From contig NZ_JAMXOD010000001.1 in NCBI RefSeq assembly GCF_024721305.1, positions 186,001 through 250,000 of the forward strand: 64,000 bases of DNA. The letters are read 5' to 3'. The stretch's first letter is position 1. Each line of letters starts with the position of its first letter. This DNA comes from Aequitasia blattaphilus. GTDB lineage: Bacteria > Bacillota > Clostridia > Lachnospirales > Lachnospiraceae. Below, piece by piece: positions 25,011 to 33,714 of the stretch. The notes beneath the pieces are model-generated. The model was not told the origin of the DNA. It ran no database searches and saw only the letters and a program-made list of their open reading frames with translations. Position numbers and translations under genes: made by a program.

Positions 25011-25850
25011 ATGAGCTTTATTCAAAACTTAATCAATGGCCATATGCTATACCAATTAGGATGTGATGTTTGGAATGCCTTTGTGGATATCTCGTTAGCC
25101 TTTCTGGTGAAAACACCAGAGGAAATCGATGCCAATTTATGGGCGGTTGTAATGGATAACATCTATCCTCTTTTTCTTGCAGTGGGTTCAGCACTAGTAG
25201 TAACCTTCTTCTTTCTGGGACTATACCGGGATGTTAGTGATTACCGGCAAATCATCCAGCTAGAAAGTCTTATTTTCATTTTGATTCGCTTAGGCATATG
25301 CCAAGCGGTCATCGTAGGGTTAAAGCCGTTTATTATGGCAATGTTTCAGTCGGGCCAGGCGTTATCGAGGATGATTATTAGTCGCATGGGATTCGCCACT
25401 GGTAGCGCATATGGTCACTTAGCACCATCCTCAGAGTATTTAAAAAGTGGCAGTCTTATGTTTGCCGGTACTATTATTGGAATTCTATTTTTTATCGCAG
25501 CACTGACCTGTGGAGGTTCTATCTGCTTATCGGTATTTCAGAGAATCATAAAGATTATCTTTGCTGCACCAACAGGTGCACTGGCCATTGCGACCATTGC
25601 GGGTGGTCGGGAGCTATCAAGAACTGCTAGCAGCTGGTTTCAAGAGTTTCTAGCAGTTATCTTAGAGGCTTCATTTATGATCCTAGCGATCGGGATTTGT
25701 GTACCGATTATGGCAATCCCGCTATTTCCAGGTTCAGGGGTGGTGGATACGCTGATGTCTATTATCGAACCAGCATTTAAGATGGTGCTTATGAGTAGTG
25801 CAGTCAGAGGGTCAGGTGCTATATTTAGAAAATTCTTAGGGATGCATTAG
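25011..25850 (+). CDS. VirB6/TrbL-like conjugation membrane protein (CD1112 family)
   Basis: The 279-residue protein has at least five hydrophobic spans and the family segments FFFLGLYRDVSDYRQ, LTCGGSICLSVFQRIIK and AVRGSGAIFRKFLGMH. It would form the inner-membrane channel of the conjugation apparatus. The gene follows the Maff2 gene with GGAGG at the right distance and precedes prgI. Confidence 0.85.
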   Translation: MSFIQNLINGHMLYQLGCDVWNAFVDISLAFLVKTPEEIDANLWAVVMDNIYPLFLAVGSALVVTFFFLGLYRDVSDYRQIIQLESLIFILIRLGICQAVIVGLKPFIMAMFQSGQALSRMIISRMGFATGSAYGHLAPSSEYLKSGSLMFAGTIIGILFFIAALTCGGSICLSVFQRIIKIIFAAPTGALAIATIAGGRELSRTASSWFQEFLAVILEASFMILAIGICVPIMAIPLFPGSGVVDTLMSIIEPAFKMVLMSSAVRGSGAIFRKFLGMH

Positions 25851-25863
25851 GAGGAAAGTTAGG

Positions 25864-26283
25864 ATGAAAATTGAAATAAATCGAGACTTTGAGCAATACA
25901 AAGATGATTTCTTTCGTGGGTTAAATAAGCGAGAAACCATTAGCTTAGGGCTGCTACTGTTTTTAAACTTAGGCGGTGTCCTCAGCTGTCTATTTCTATT
26001 TGATATTCACGTTCTCTTAGGGATTTATATCATCTTGCCTCTAGATATCTTAGTGGGTCTGATTGGCTTCTTCCCGGCTAGTCGTATGGGAGTAGGGTTT
26101 ATTGAGCTAGCGAAACGAAGTTGGCGCCTAAAGTTTACGCCAACGATTCACTATGCTTCAAAGGAGTTTACGAGAGAAAAGGATATTCGCTATGAAGGGC
26201 TTATCAAGCGGAAGAGAACGAAAAGATGGTCAAGAAAAGGAAGGAATCAAGGTGATAAACGAGATGGGAAAACGAACGTTTAA
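25864..26283 (+). CDS. PrgI family protein (VirB3-like)
   Basis: The 139-residue protein has a short cytosolic start, two adjacent hydrophobic helices (GLLLFLNLGGVLSCLFLF, then IIL-rich segment to GFFPASRMG) and a basic C-terminus, the PrgI layout. It is thought to recruit the VirB4 ATPase to the membrane channel. GGAGGAAAG precedes the ATG, and the next gene begins inside its 3' end. Confidence 0.85.
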   Translation: MKIEINRDFEQYKDDFFRGLNKRETISLGLLLFLNLGGVLSCLFLFDIHVLLGIYIILPLDILVGLIGFFPASRMGVGFIELAKRSWRLKFTPTIHYASKEFTREKDIRYEGLIKRKRTKRWSRKGRNQGDKRDGKTNV

Positions 26284-28798
26284 AAGTTATAAAAAGTGTA
26301 GTGTGCCAGTGTATCAGATTCGGAAGAATGCTTACCCTACAGACACAGGCTCCTACATACCGATAGAAAAGATATCTGAAAATGGTGTGTTTCAGATAGA
26401 ACCAGATAATAAAGAGGGGATGGTTTTTGATAAGATGTATCGCTTTACAGACATCAACTTTGACTTAGAAGATGATGAAGGGAAGCGGAAAGTACTGCAG
26501 GTCTGGATGGAGATCCTTCGAGGGATGAAGGTGGCTTTTAAAGTGATGGTATCAGGGATTGAACGCCCACAGGAAACAGTAGAGCAGGAAAGCCGGCGAG
26601 AACCGCTTCACGAGGGTCCGATTTACGTACTAACAAATGAGGCCTTAAACGAAGTGATTGGGAAAAAGAGGAAGCTAGGAAATAACCGCATCGATTACCA
26701 GTACTACCTAATTCTTTCTTGTGTAAAACAAAACATGGAAGAGGCAGTTCTCTTCTTCAATAACCTAGAGACCAGTATTGTTCCCTATTTCTATCAACTA
26801 GAAAGTGAGCTGATACCAGTTGATGGGATTAACCGCTTGCAAATCTTAAAGAGTATTTATCGGCCATTGGAAGAGGAGCGTTTTTCGCTTACATGGGAAA
26901 AATTACGAGAGGAACGAGATTACTTTAGACATATACTAGCGCCACTCACAATGGAGATTGAGAAAAAGCAGTTACGTCTAGATGCGCGTTATGGTTGTGT
27001 ACTACTTGCGAGAGAATACCCAGAATCTCTTCCCGATGGTTTCCTTACGAAGTTTGTAAAAGGGCTTAACTTTCCAGTTATCGCTACAATGGATTTTTCA
27101 CCTCTTAGTAAATCCGATACAAAGGAAATGCTAAGTCGAAAGCTTATGAACATTGAAGGCAGCATCGATCGCCAACAACAGCAGAATAATCAGCGAGGAG
27201 CATTTCTAACAGATCCTAGTTGGGATAAGCGCCAGCAAAAACAAGAGATATCGGAAGAACTGGAGAACGCCCATCTAAATGATGAGGTGTATTTTTATAC
27301 CTCTCTGCTCATATATGTAGAAGGAAAGTGCCAGGAAGAGTTAGATAGCCGAGTAGAGCGAGTTAAGCAACAAGCAGCGATGGAAGATGTGGAACTAGAG
27401 TTTTTAAGAGGACAGCAAGTAGAAGCCTTTCAGACGATGCTTCCAACGGCGACAAGGCTAGTACCGGTGCTTCGCCCCATGAAGGTAAGTAGTATTACCG
27501 CCTTTTGTCCATATCACGTGGCGGAGTTAAATGATAGAAGTAGTAGTTCAGCCTTTTATGGCATAAACCAAGGGTCCAAAACGCTAATCTTCGCCAATAA
27601 GAAGAATCTTAAGAATGGGAACGGCTTTATCTATGCGCCGCCGGGGAGTGGAAAGTCTTTTTTTGTAAAATTGGAAATCGTCCAGGTACTAAATTATACC
27701 TATGATGATGTACTAATACTCGATCCGGCCAATGAGTATTTTGATATCTGCGAGTTTTACGGAGGCCAAGTAATTAACTTTAGCAATCGCACAGAAACCC
27801 ATATCAATCCCTTGTGGATACCTGAAGACGTATACCTTGATGAGTCCCTACGAGAAGGTTTCATTTCAGATAAGGGAGTGTTCATGCAGCGCTTATTCCC
27901 TTATATCAAAAAGAAAACCTTAGAGGGAAACGAAGCCACCTATATCGACCGCTCGGTACGTCGCTTGTATGAGGAAGTCTTTCGTATCTTTGATGAACAG
28001 GGAATTATGGAAGAGCCAACGTTCCTAGAATACCAACGCTTTTTAGCGGAAGAGCCAAGAGAAAAGGCTGGGGATATCTTGGACGCCTTTGAGCTATATG
28101 TAAGTGGTTCATCCAATGTCTTTGCCCATAAAAGCAACGTAGATATCAATAGTCGAATGGTAGTCTTTGGTATTCGGGACTTAGGAGAAACGCTAAAGAA
28201 ACCTTCCATGATGATTATTACCGAGTTGATGACTACAAGGCTTACTTACAATAAACGCAACCATAAGGCGACGAGGGTCTACGGGGATGAGCTACACGTA
28301 GTCTTTGATGACCCAGAGTTCGCGCTTGCCTGGGAGAAGTTATGGAAGGTAGCGAGAAAAGATGGCGGTATTACTACTGGTATTACCCAGAACATCAGCG
28401 ACTCTATTATGAGTAAGCAGGCCAAAACCATGGTTGCCAATTCGGATGTAATCGGAATCCTCTCCTTATCGAAAACAGACCGGCAGGACTTACCGGAGAT
28501 TATTGACTTAACAGATACCGAAATGCAGTATGTGGATGCTAAGCATAAAGGGATGGGTCTTATGAAATTTGGGAATACGAAAGTCATTTTTGATGCTCGA
28601 ATCGACCAAGATAATATCCTTTACTGGCTCTTTACTACAGATCCGAAGGAAAGTAGGCAAAAGCAAAAGCGCATGAAGGAACTAAAAGAGTTGATTGCTA
28701 AGAAAAAGGAAGAGGCTTGCATGCGTGATGCTAAGGAGAGGGATCAAATAGATAGAAACGGAGAAGCCAGTATCGCAAAACTACGAGAGGTGCTGTGA
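26264..28798 (+). CDS. VirB4-like conjugation ATPase (CD1110 family)
   Basis: The protein of about 844 residues is the main ATPase of the transfer channel. Walker A APPGSGKSFF lies near residue 458, Walker B VYGDELHVVFDDPEFA near residue 675, and a Q-rich motif (TGITQNISDSI) follows. The start is uncertain: ATG 26264 after AAGGTGAT fits the family best; the frame is open back to 26153 inside prgI. The stop overlaps the next ATG. The N-terminal half would contact the channel. Confidence 0.9.
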   Translation: MGKRTFKSYKKCSVPVYQIRKNAYPTDTGSYIPIEKISENGVFQIEPDNKEGMVFDKMYRFTDINFDLEDDEGKRKVLQVWMEILRGMKVAFKVMVSGIERPQETVEQESRREPLHEGPIYVLTNEALNEVIGKKRKLGNNRIDYQYYLILSCVKQNMEEAVLFFNNLETSIVPYFYQLESELIPVDGINRLQILKSIYRPLEEERFSLTWEKLREERDYFRHILAPLTMEIEKKQLRLDARYGCVLLAREYPESLPDGFLTKFVKGLNFPVIATMDFSPLSKSDTKEMLSRKLMNIEGSIDRQQQQNNQRGAFLTDPSWDKRQQKQEISEELENAHLNDEVYFYTSLLIYVEGKCQEELDSRVERVKQQAAMEDVELEFLRGQQVEAFQTMLPTATRLVPVLRPMKVSSITAFCPYHVAELNDRSSSSAFYGINQGSKTLIFANKKNLKNGNGFIYAPPGSGKSFFVKLEIVQVLNYTYDDVLILDPANEYFDICEFYGGQVINFSNRTETHINPLWIPEDVYLDESLREGFISDKGVFMQRLFPYIKKKTLEGNEATYIDRSVRRLYEEVFRIFDEQGIMEEPTFLEYQRFLAEEPREKAGDILDAFELYVSGSSNVFAHKSNVDINSRMVVFGIRDLGETLKKPSMMIITELMTTRLTYNKRNHKATRVYGDELHVVFDDPEFALAWEKLWKVARKDGGITTGITQNISDSIMSKQAKTMVANSDVIGILSLSKTDRQDLPEIIDLTDTEMQYVDAKHKGMGLMKFGNTKVIFDARIDQDNILYWLFTTDPKESRQKQKRMKELKELIAKKKEEACMRDAKERDQIDRNGEASIAKLREVL

Positions 28799-30495
28799 TG
28801 AAGTTGTTTGAAGAAGAGAAATTCAATAGCAAATCCGCTCAAAAGTTACTATTTATCAGAAAGGGCTATCAACCTCAGAAGTATCTAAATAAGAAGGAGA
28901 GACGTCAGTGGAATAGACTTAACACCAGAAAAAAACAGCAGTATCTAGAAAAGGCTACGGAGAACTATTTAAGAAAGAATCAAAAGCCATCAAGTAAGGG
29001 TTTTCCAACTGGTGAAGAGGTTACGAATCAGACAGCTACGGTCAATAAAATAGCGGACTACCCAAGACCTGATGACATAAGTCACGTAGAAGCGACGATT
29101 GCTAAGTCGGCTACTAAGTTAGTTGCTATGGATAACATTAAGAAAGAGCGCCAAGTAGAACTCGGACGCGAAGAAGTCATTGAGAAAATGATGGCAGATG
29201 ACTTTAAAAAGGCAGCAAGTGCTACTGGCGGAGTGGGAGAAGGTATTGCCATGGTGGCAGGACCGAAAGCAAAGTTCGCCATGGCGGCAGTGGTTCCAGT
29301 ATTCTTGGCGGTATTAGTAGTGGTTATGCTATCAGCGAGTCTCTTGCTGCTGGTAATTGCAAGTGCAAGGCAAAGCGATGGGGGAAAAAGATTTGTAGAG
29401 GTAGCTTTAGCCGAAGAAAAAGAAGGGGATCAGAAAGGCGGCGATAAGTACTGGTCTTGGTTTGGGTTTAAGAAGCGAGAAGAATGGTGCGCTTGTTTTG
29501 TCAGCTGGTGTGCTGACCAGTGCGACTACATAGAAAAGGAGATATTCCCAAAGAGCGCTTCTGTTGCTCAGTATAGAAGCTGGTATGATAAGCGAAATCT
29601 CTACATGAAAAAAGATGGATACACACCAAAGGCAGGAGATTTAATCATCTTTGAAAACGGCATGAGTCATATCGGTATCGTTCAGTACGTAAAAGGCAAT
29701 CAAGTAATAACCATTGAGGGGAATACGGGTGACATTGTGGCAACGCGAACATATCCCTTATCTTACGGTGGTATTTCTGGTTATTGTGTTCCTAACTATC
29801 CGGAAGAGTTTAGCGACTTTGAAGGAGAAACGAACGAGGAAATCACTTGGAACTTTTTAATAAGCAAAGGGTTTAGTCCAGAGAGTGCTGCTGGGATTAT
29901 GGGAAATCTAAAGCAAGAGTCTGGTCTAGACCCGAAGTGTTATCAACAGGGCGGGGGACCTGGAAGAGGAATTGCGCAGTGGACAGTAGGGTCCAATCGT
30001 TTCAAGAACTTAGAAAGCCGAGCTACAAGTATGGGGACCACCTGGGATACCATCGAACCTCAGCTAGAACATTTATACTTTGAATTAAATGGCGGTGATG
30101 CGACAACAACTTTTATTCTAAACCGAGACTATGGCGGTTTAGCTGGTTTTAAATCAATGACTGATGTAAACAAAGCAACACTAGCTTTTGAGAAAGCCTT
30201 TGAAAGAGCCGGCATACCGGCAATGGAGAAACGATATAAATATGCGATGGAGTTTTATCAGAAATATAAAGGGGGTGGACCTATGGGAAAGCTATTATTT
30301 CCCTACGTTGTCTACGAGGTTCAAACATATGATATGGATATAGGAGTTGCAGAGAATCCAAGGTATCGGTTAATCGCTGGATTTTTAGAGAAGCGAAATG
30401 CCGACCGCTTTATGCGACAAGTAGTGAATAAGGATAAGATTCAGGTGAAACTTATGGATTATAGTGGAAAGAAAGCAGGTGAGGAAGAATGTTAG
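28798..30495 (+). CDS. CHAP and lysozyme-domain cell wall hydrolase (CD1108 family, VirB1-like)
   Basis: The 565-residue protein has a basic cytosolic start, one transmembrane span (AVVPVFLAVLVVVMLSAS, about residues 160-190), a CHAP-type amidase/peptidase domain with catalytic cysteine in EEWCACFVSWCADQ and histidine in GMSHIGIVQY, and a phage-tail-type lysozyme domain (SKGFSPESAAGIMGNLKQES, GIAQWT). It should open the peptidoglycan for the transfer channel. After the lysozyme domain comes a 70-residue tail beginning MGKLLFPYVVYEV. An ATG preceded by GGGGGTGG at 30283 could start that tail as a separate protein. Confidence 0.88.
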   Translation: MKLFEEEKFNSKSAQKLLFIRKGYQPQKYLNKKERRQWNRLNTRKKQQYLEKATENYLRKNQKPSSKGFPTGEEVTNQTATVNKIADYPRPDDISHVEATIAKSATKLVAMDNIKKERQVELGREEVIEKMMADDFKKAASATGGVGEGIAMVAGPKAKFAMAAVVPVFLAVLVVVMLSASLLLLVIASARQSDGGKRFVEVALAEEKEGDQKGGDKYWSWFGFKKREEWCACFVSWCADQCDYIEKEIFPKSASVAQYRSWYDKRNLYMKKDGYTPKAGDLIIFENGMSHIGIVQYVKGNQVITIEGNTGDIVATRTYPLSYGGISGYCVPNYPEEFSDFEGETNEEITWNFLISKGFSPESAAGIMGNLKQESGLDPKCYQQGGGPGRGIAQWTVGSNRFKNLESRATSMGTTWDTIEPQLEHLYFELNGGDATTTFILNRDYGGLAGFKSMTDVNKATLAFEKAFERAGIPAMEKRYKYAMEFYQKYKGGGPMGKLLFPYVVYEVQTYDMDIGVAENPRYRLIAGFLEKRNADRFMRQVVNKDKIQVKLMDYSGKKAGEEEC

Positions 30496-30538
30496 AAAAG
30501 AGCTTGCGATATCTCATGAGGAAAGGAGAATGATGCCG

Positions 30539-31033
30539 ATGAAGGAATGGGAGATTCGTAGAAAGAAGAAATGCTTTATTCTAAAGATCTTAGTAGGGCT
30601 TATTGTAGTCATGGTAGCATTTGCTCTTATTATTGGAGCTATGATAAATCGTATCAACAGTAATCGAACAAAGAATTTAGAAAAGCAACGGGAGCGGCAA
30701 TCGAAGATTGAGGCGTTACAAGAAACACCCGTAATAGTGTCAGATCCAGAAGTAGAGGAAATCCATTATTCAGGCTTAGTGCTTTTATCATTTTTAAAAG
30801 ATGAACCAAGCCTGAATGAGTTTAAAAGTGAGTTAGAGCAGTATATTCGAGGCGCAGACTATTACGGTGAGTATACAGAAGTGATGATTGAGGGTAAAGA
30901 TGCTTACGACGAGGTTATTAAAGTACGCCGGTTCTATCTAACCCTTGATAATGAAGAGCAGTCAAGAATAGAAGGACTGTATGATGTGCAAGCGAAAGAG
31001 TACGTCTTTGGTTACTATGCAGGAGAGCGCTAG
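30539..31033 (+). CDS. single-span membrane protein of the transfer operon, unknown
   Basis: The protein of about 164 residues has a basic start (EWEIRRKKK), one hydrophobic span (ILVGLIVVMVAFALIIGAMI), a charged coiled stretch and an extracellular part of about 110 residues. In size and layout it resembles VirB8-like or conjugation accessory proteins, but I see no firm motif. Start could be ATG 30530 or 30539 behind AAAGGAGA; the frame is open from 30464. Precedes the probable oriT. Confidence 0.55.
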   Translation: MKEWEIRRKKKCFILKILVGLIVVMVAFALIIGAMINRINSNRTKNLEKQRERQSKIEALQETPVIVSDPEVEEIHYSGLVLLSFLKDEPSLNEFKSELEQYIRGADYYGEYTEVMIEGKDAYDEVIKVRRFYLTLDNEEQSRIEGLYDVQAKEYVFGYYAGER

Positions 31034-31039
31034 GCCATT

Positions 31040-31085
31040 TATTTGGCTAGCATGGGGGTATTAGGGGGCATCCCCCTAGCAAGAT
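31040..31085. other. probable origin of transfer (oriT)
   Basis: TAGGGGG and CCCCCTA form a seven-base stem with loop CAT (31062-31078), nested in GCTAG/CTAGC outer repeats (31046-31050 and 31076-31080). A GGGGGTAT precedes it. The site is in the only long non-coding gap of the transfer region (31034-31203), directly before mobC, where oriT lies in MOBP-type ICEs. The nick position cannot be read from the sequence alone. Confidence 0.6.
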
Positions 31086-31203
31086 GCCTTTGTATTACAT
31101 AATGCGTATCTTGTTTAAATCATAAAAACGTTCTCTCATATTGAGCGGGCATCCTCTTGGGCAAAGCGCGTAAATTATCTGCAAGTATAAAAGGAGGCGA
31201 TGT

Positions 31204-31545
31204 ATGGAGGCAAAAGTTAACCGAAAAAATAAAAGCATTACAATTAGGTTAGATGAGAGATCCTATAATCAGCTGCTTGAGAAAGCGCTTAGCTATGGTG
31301 GTCTTAGCGCATATATTCGTTTGTTGATTAGGAGGACAAATGAAGAAGTGATGAATGATTATCAGATACAATTTCGAGATTTGCGATATCAATTTTGCAA
31401 ATTGAGAGTTATTTGTGAAGAGTATATGAGAACGCTGGACGTTGACAATCAGAAACATTTTAAGGTAGTATTGGTTAAGATTGAAACGTTAGAAAAAGAG
31501 TTAAAAAATATATCTAGGGGTTGCAGAGAGAAAGTTAATTTGTAA
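31204..31545 (+). CDS. mobC: MobC-like relaxosome protein (ribbon-helix-helix)
   Basis: The 113-residue protein begins SITIRLDERSYNQLLEKALS, a ribbon-helix-helix DNA-binding start typical of MobC/relaxosome accessory factors, followed by GGLSAYIRLLIRR and a coiled C-terminal half. It would bind oriT and help the relaxase nick it. AAAGGAGGCGATGT precedes ATG. Unusually the relaxase gene is not next: two foreign genes of 3.3 kb lie between. Confidence 0.75.
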   Translation: MEAKVNRKNKSITIRLDERSYNQLLEKALSYGGLSAYIRLLIRRTNEEVMNDYQIQFRDLRYQFCKLRVICEEYMRTLDVDNQKHFKVVLVKIETLEKELKNISRGCREKVNL

Positions 31546-31601
31546 AGATGGATTAACTTAGAAATCAATGTGGCCTCTATTTGATTTAAAGGTGGGAGAA
31601 A

Positions 31602-33713
31602 ATGCTTAGCAAGATTACTTTACAAACAGATAGATTCAATGATACTGAGATTTCTAATTTAAAAGCAAAAAATTTTTTTTATGGCAAGAACGGAACAGGA
31701 AAAAGCAGTATTACAGAAGCGATTAGCACTCAGTGTGAAGATAATTATGATCTTCACATATTTCAGGGATTTAATCGAATTATTGAAGAAAACAACGGGT
31801 TGAATACAATAGCGCTTGGTATACAAAATGTTAAGCTTCAACCACTTATTAGTGAAAAGAAGAAGGATATAGAGAAGTTGGATGATGATCTTAAAGAGCG
31901 TAATGATAGTATAGAAAATACATTTACTATATATTCGAAAGAGCAGTTAAATTATAATCATTTGATTGGTGTAATTGATCGCTTTTTTTCGGCATCAGCG
32001 AGTGAGATTAAACGGGAGTATGTTGAACTTACTGGACCTAACTACAATAAAAATAACTTTAAAGAGGATGTGAAGAGTGCTGAAGAATTATCAAAGGAAG
32101 AATTATTTAAATACAAAACTCAATTTGAGCAGACATCCATAGAGGCTTCAGAAAAAATGAAGTTTGAGGCTCTAGAGGTTGACAGTCTTGTAGATGAGGT
32201 AAATGAGATTTTGACTACTGAGGTGGTAAAATCGGCTATTCTAAAGTTTGAAAGTACTGAGAAAATGAATTGGGTTCGTGAAGGTTTGAATTTTTACGGT
32301 AATGAAAATGAAGAAATATGTTTATTTTGTGGTAATAAGATTGAAGCGACGCGCCTAGATGATTTGAATAGTTTTTTTAGTGAAGAAGTGAAAACGATAG
32401 AAAGCAAAATTCGTAATCTGTTAGAAAATATTTCCATTATGAAGAACGCGTTAAGTCAACAGAAGCGGGTTGAAAAGTCGAGTTTTTACCCCGATTTTCA
32501 TGGTGAGATTCCCACAATAAATGATCAAATTGATAGTGTGACGAAAGAGCATACACGTTTCTTGGAAGAGATAGAAAGTGCGCTTAAAGAACGTCAGAAA
32601 GATATTTTCATTTCTCAAAAAGCTCTTGTGTTATCGAAACCTTCAACTTACTCAGAAGTTGAGAAAATCTATTTAAGTCTGTATAAGAAAAACTTAAAAT
32701 ATGGAGAAACCTTAGACTCAAAAATAAAAGAGGCGAAGGACATGCTCCGTCAACATGAAGTGTCAAAAAGGCTTAAAGAATTTGATTATCAACAGAAGGT
32801 GAATGAGCTAAAGAAAACTGAGTCACTTCTTAATGAGGCAAAAAGTAAGTATGAGATGCAGAGTGGGAAGAGAGAAGAGGCAAAAAAGGAACTCCTAGCA
32901 CTTTTGTCACAAACTATCGACGAAACAGTGGCAGAAAAAAGAATTAATGAAGCTATAAAATCACTAGGAAATCAGTCGTTTACCTTGGAAGGAATAGAGT
33001 CTGAGCAACGAGGGCAGTATCAAGTAAAAAGTTATGATGGTACTGTTCGAAATATCGGAACATTAAGTACTGGAGAAAAAAATATAGTCGCTTTTCTTTG
33101 GTTTCTGAATAATCTAGAAAAGGCGAGGCAAACAGATTCAAAACCAAAGATAATCGTGTTTGATGATCCAATGAATAGTAATGATGATACAGTACAGTAT
33201 TTAATCATTACAGAAATACAAAAATTAATAAAGGATATAAGAGATGATCAGATATTTATATTGACCCATTGTACTCATTTTTATCTTAATGCAAGATATA
33301 ACTGGTGGCGAAATTCTAAAAAGGATACATATAATAAAACCACGTTTCATTTGAAAAGAGTTGGAAACAAATCATCTATAGAGTTAATCACGTCTGAGAG
33401 GGATGATATTAAGACCAATTATGATGCTCTTTGGAGGGAGGTTAAATTTTTATATGAAGAGCATAAACCCGATTTTATGATAAATCCTATAAGGCGAATA
33501 TTTGAAACTTATCAAAAATTCAATGGAATAGATGATTTATATAAAAATGACGCAGAGTCTCAGAAGTTATTCAATGTTAACTCTCACTCTATTGTTGATT
33601 TGGAGGCAGATCTAAATGGTAAAGACGAAGATGCGATAATAAGCAAAGTACGGCAAATATTTGAAGCAAATAATGCAGGGGAGCACTTTAGAACTTACTG
33701 GGGAGAAGTCTAA
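31602..33713 (+). CDS. SMC/Rad50-like AAA ATPase (AAA_13 family), candidate antiviral protein
   Basis: The 703-residue protein has an ABC-type head split by coiled coils: Walker A FFYGKNGTGKSS (residues 28-37 region), a zinc-hook-like CLFCGNK at C240/C243, an ABC signature LSTGEKN at about 488-494, Walker B IIVFDDPMNSND at about 517-528 and a switch histidine in FILTHCTHF. This is the AAA_13 layout shared with RloC/PrrC-type anticodon nuclease proteins. The C-terminal 120 residues (NPIRRIFETYQKF, NVNSHSIVD) are conserved-looking but an effector nuclease is not proven. GGTGGGAG precedes ATG. AT content is much higher than the ICE backbone, and the next gene follows one base later. A defence role is inferred. 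Confidence 0.75.
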   Translation: MLSKITLQTDRFNDTEISNLKAKNFFYGKNGTGKSSITEAISTQCEDNYDLHIFQGFNRIIEENNGLNTIALGIQNVKLQPLISEKKKDIEKLDDDLKERNDSIENTFTIYSKEQLNYNHLIGVIDRFFSASASEIKREYVELTGPNYNKNNFKEDVKSAEELSKEELFKYKTQFEQTSIEASEKMKFEALEVDSLVDEVNEILTTEVVKSAILKFESTEKMNWVREGLNFYGNENEEICLFCGNKIEATRLDDLNSFFSEEVKTIESKIRNLLENISIMKNALSQQKRVEKSSFYPDFHGEIPTINDQIDSVTKEHTRFLEEIESALKERQKDIFISQKALVLSKPSTYSEVEKIYLSLYKKNLKYGETLDSKIKEAKDMLRQHEVSKRLKEFDYQQKVNELKKTESLLNEAKSKYEMQSGKREEAKKELLALLSQTIDETVAEKRINEAIKSLGNQSFTLEGIESEQRGQYQVKSYDGTVRNIGTLSTGEKNIVAFLWFLNNLEKARQTDSKPKIIVFDDPMNSNDDTVQYLIITEIQKLIKDIRDDQIFILTHCTHFYLNARYNWWRNSKKDTYNKTTFHLKRVGNKSSIELITSERDDIKTNYDALWREVKFLYEEHKPDFMINPIRRIFETYQKFNGIDDLYKNDAESQKLFNVNSHSIVDLEADLNGKDEDAIISKVRQIFEANNAGEHFRTYWGEV

Positions 33714-33714
33714 T

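Noticed and set aside
33450-33713. Anticodon nuclease domain (RloC/PrrC) in the ATPase
   Set aside because: The C-terminal region has conserved-looking R, E and H residues, but I cannot match the known catalytic triad with confidence.
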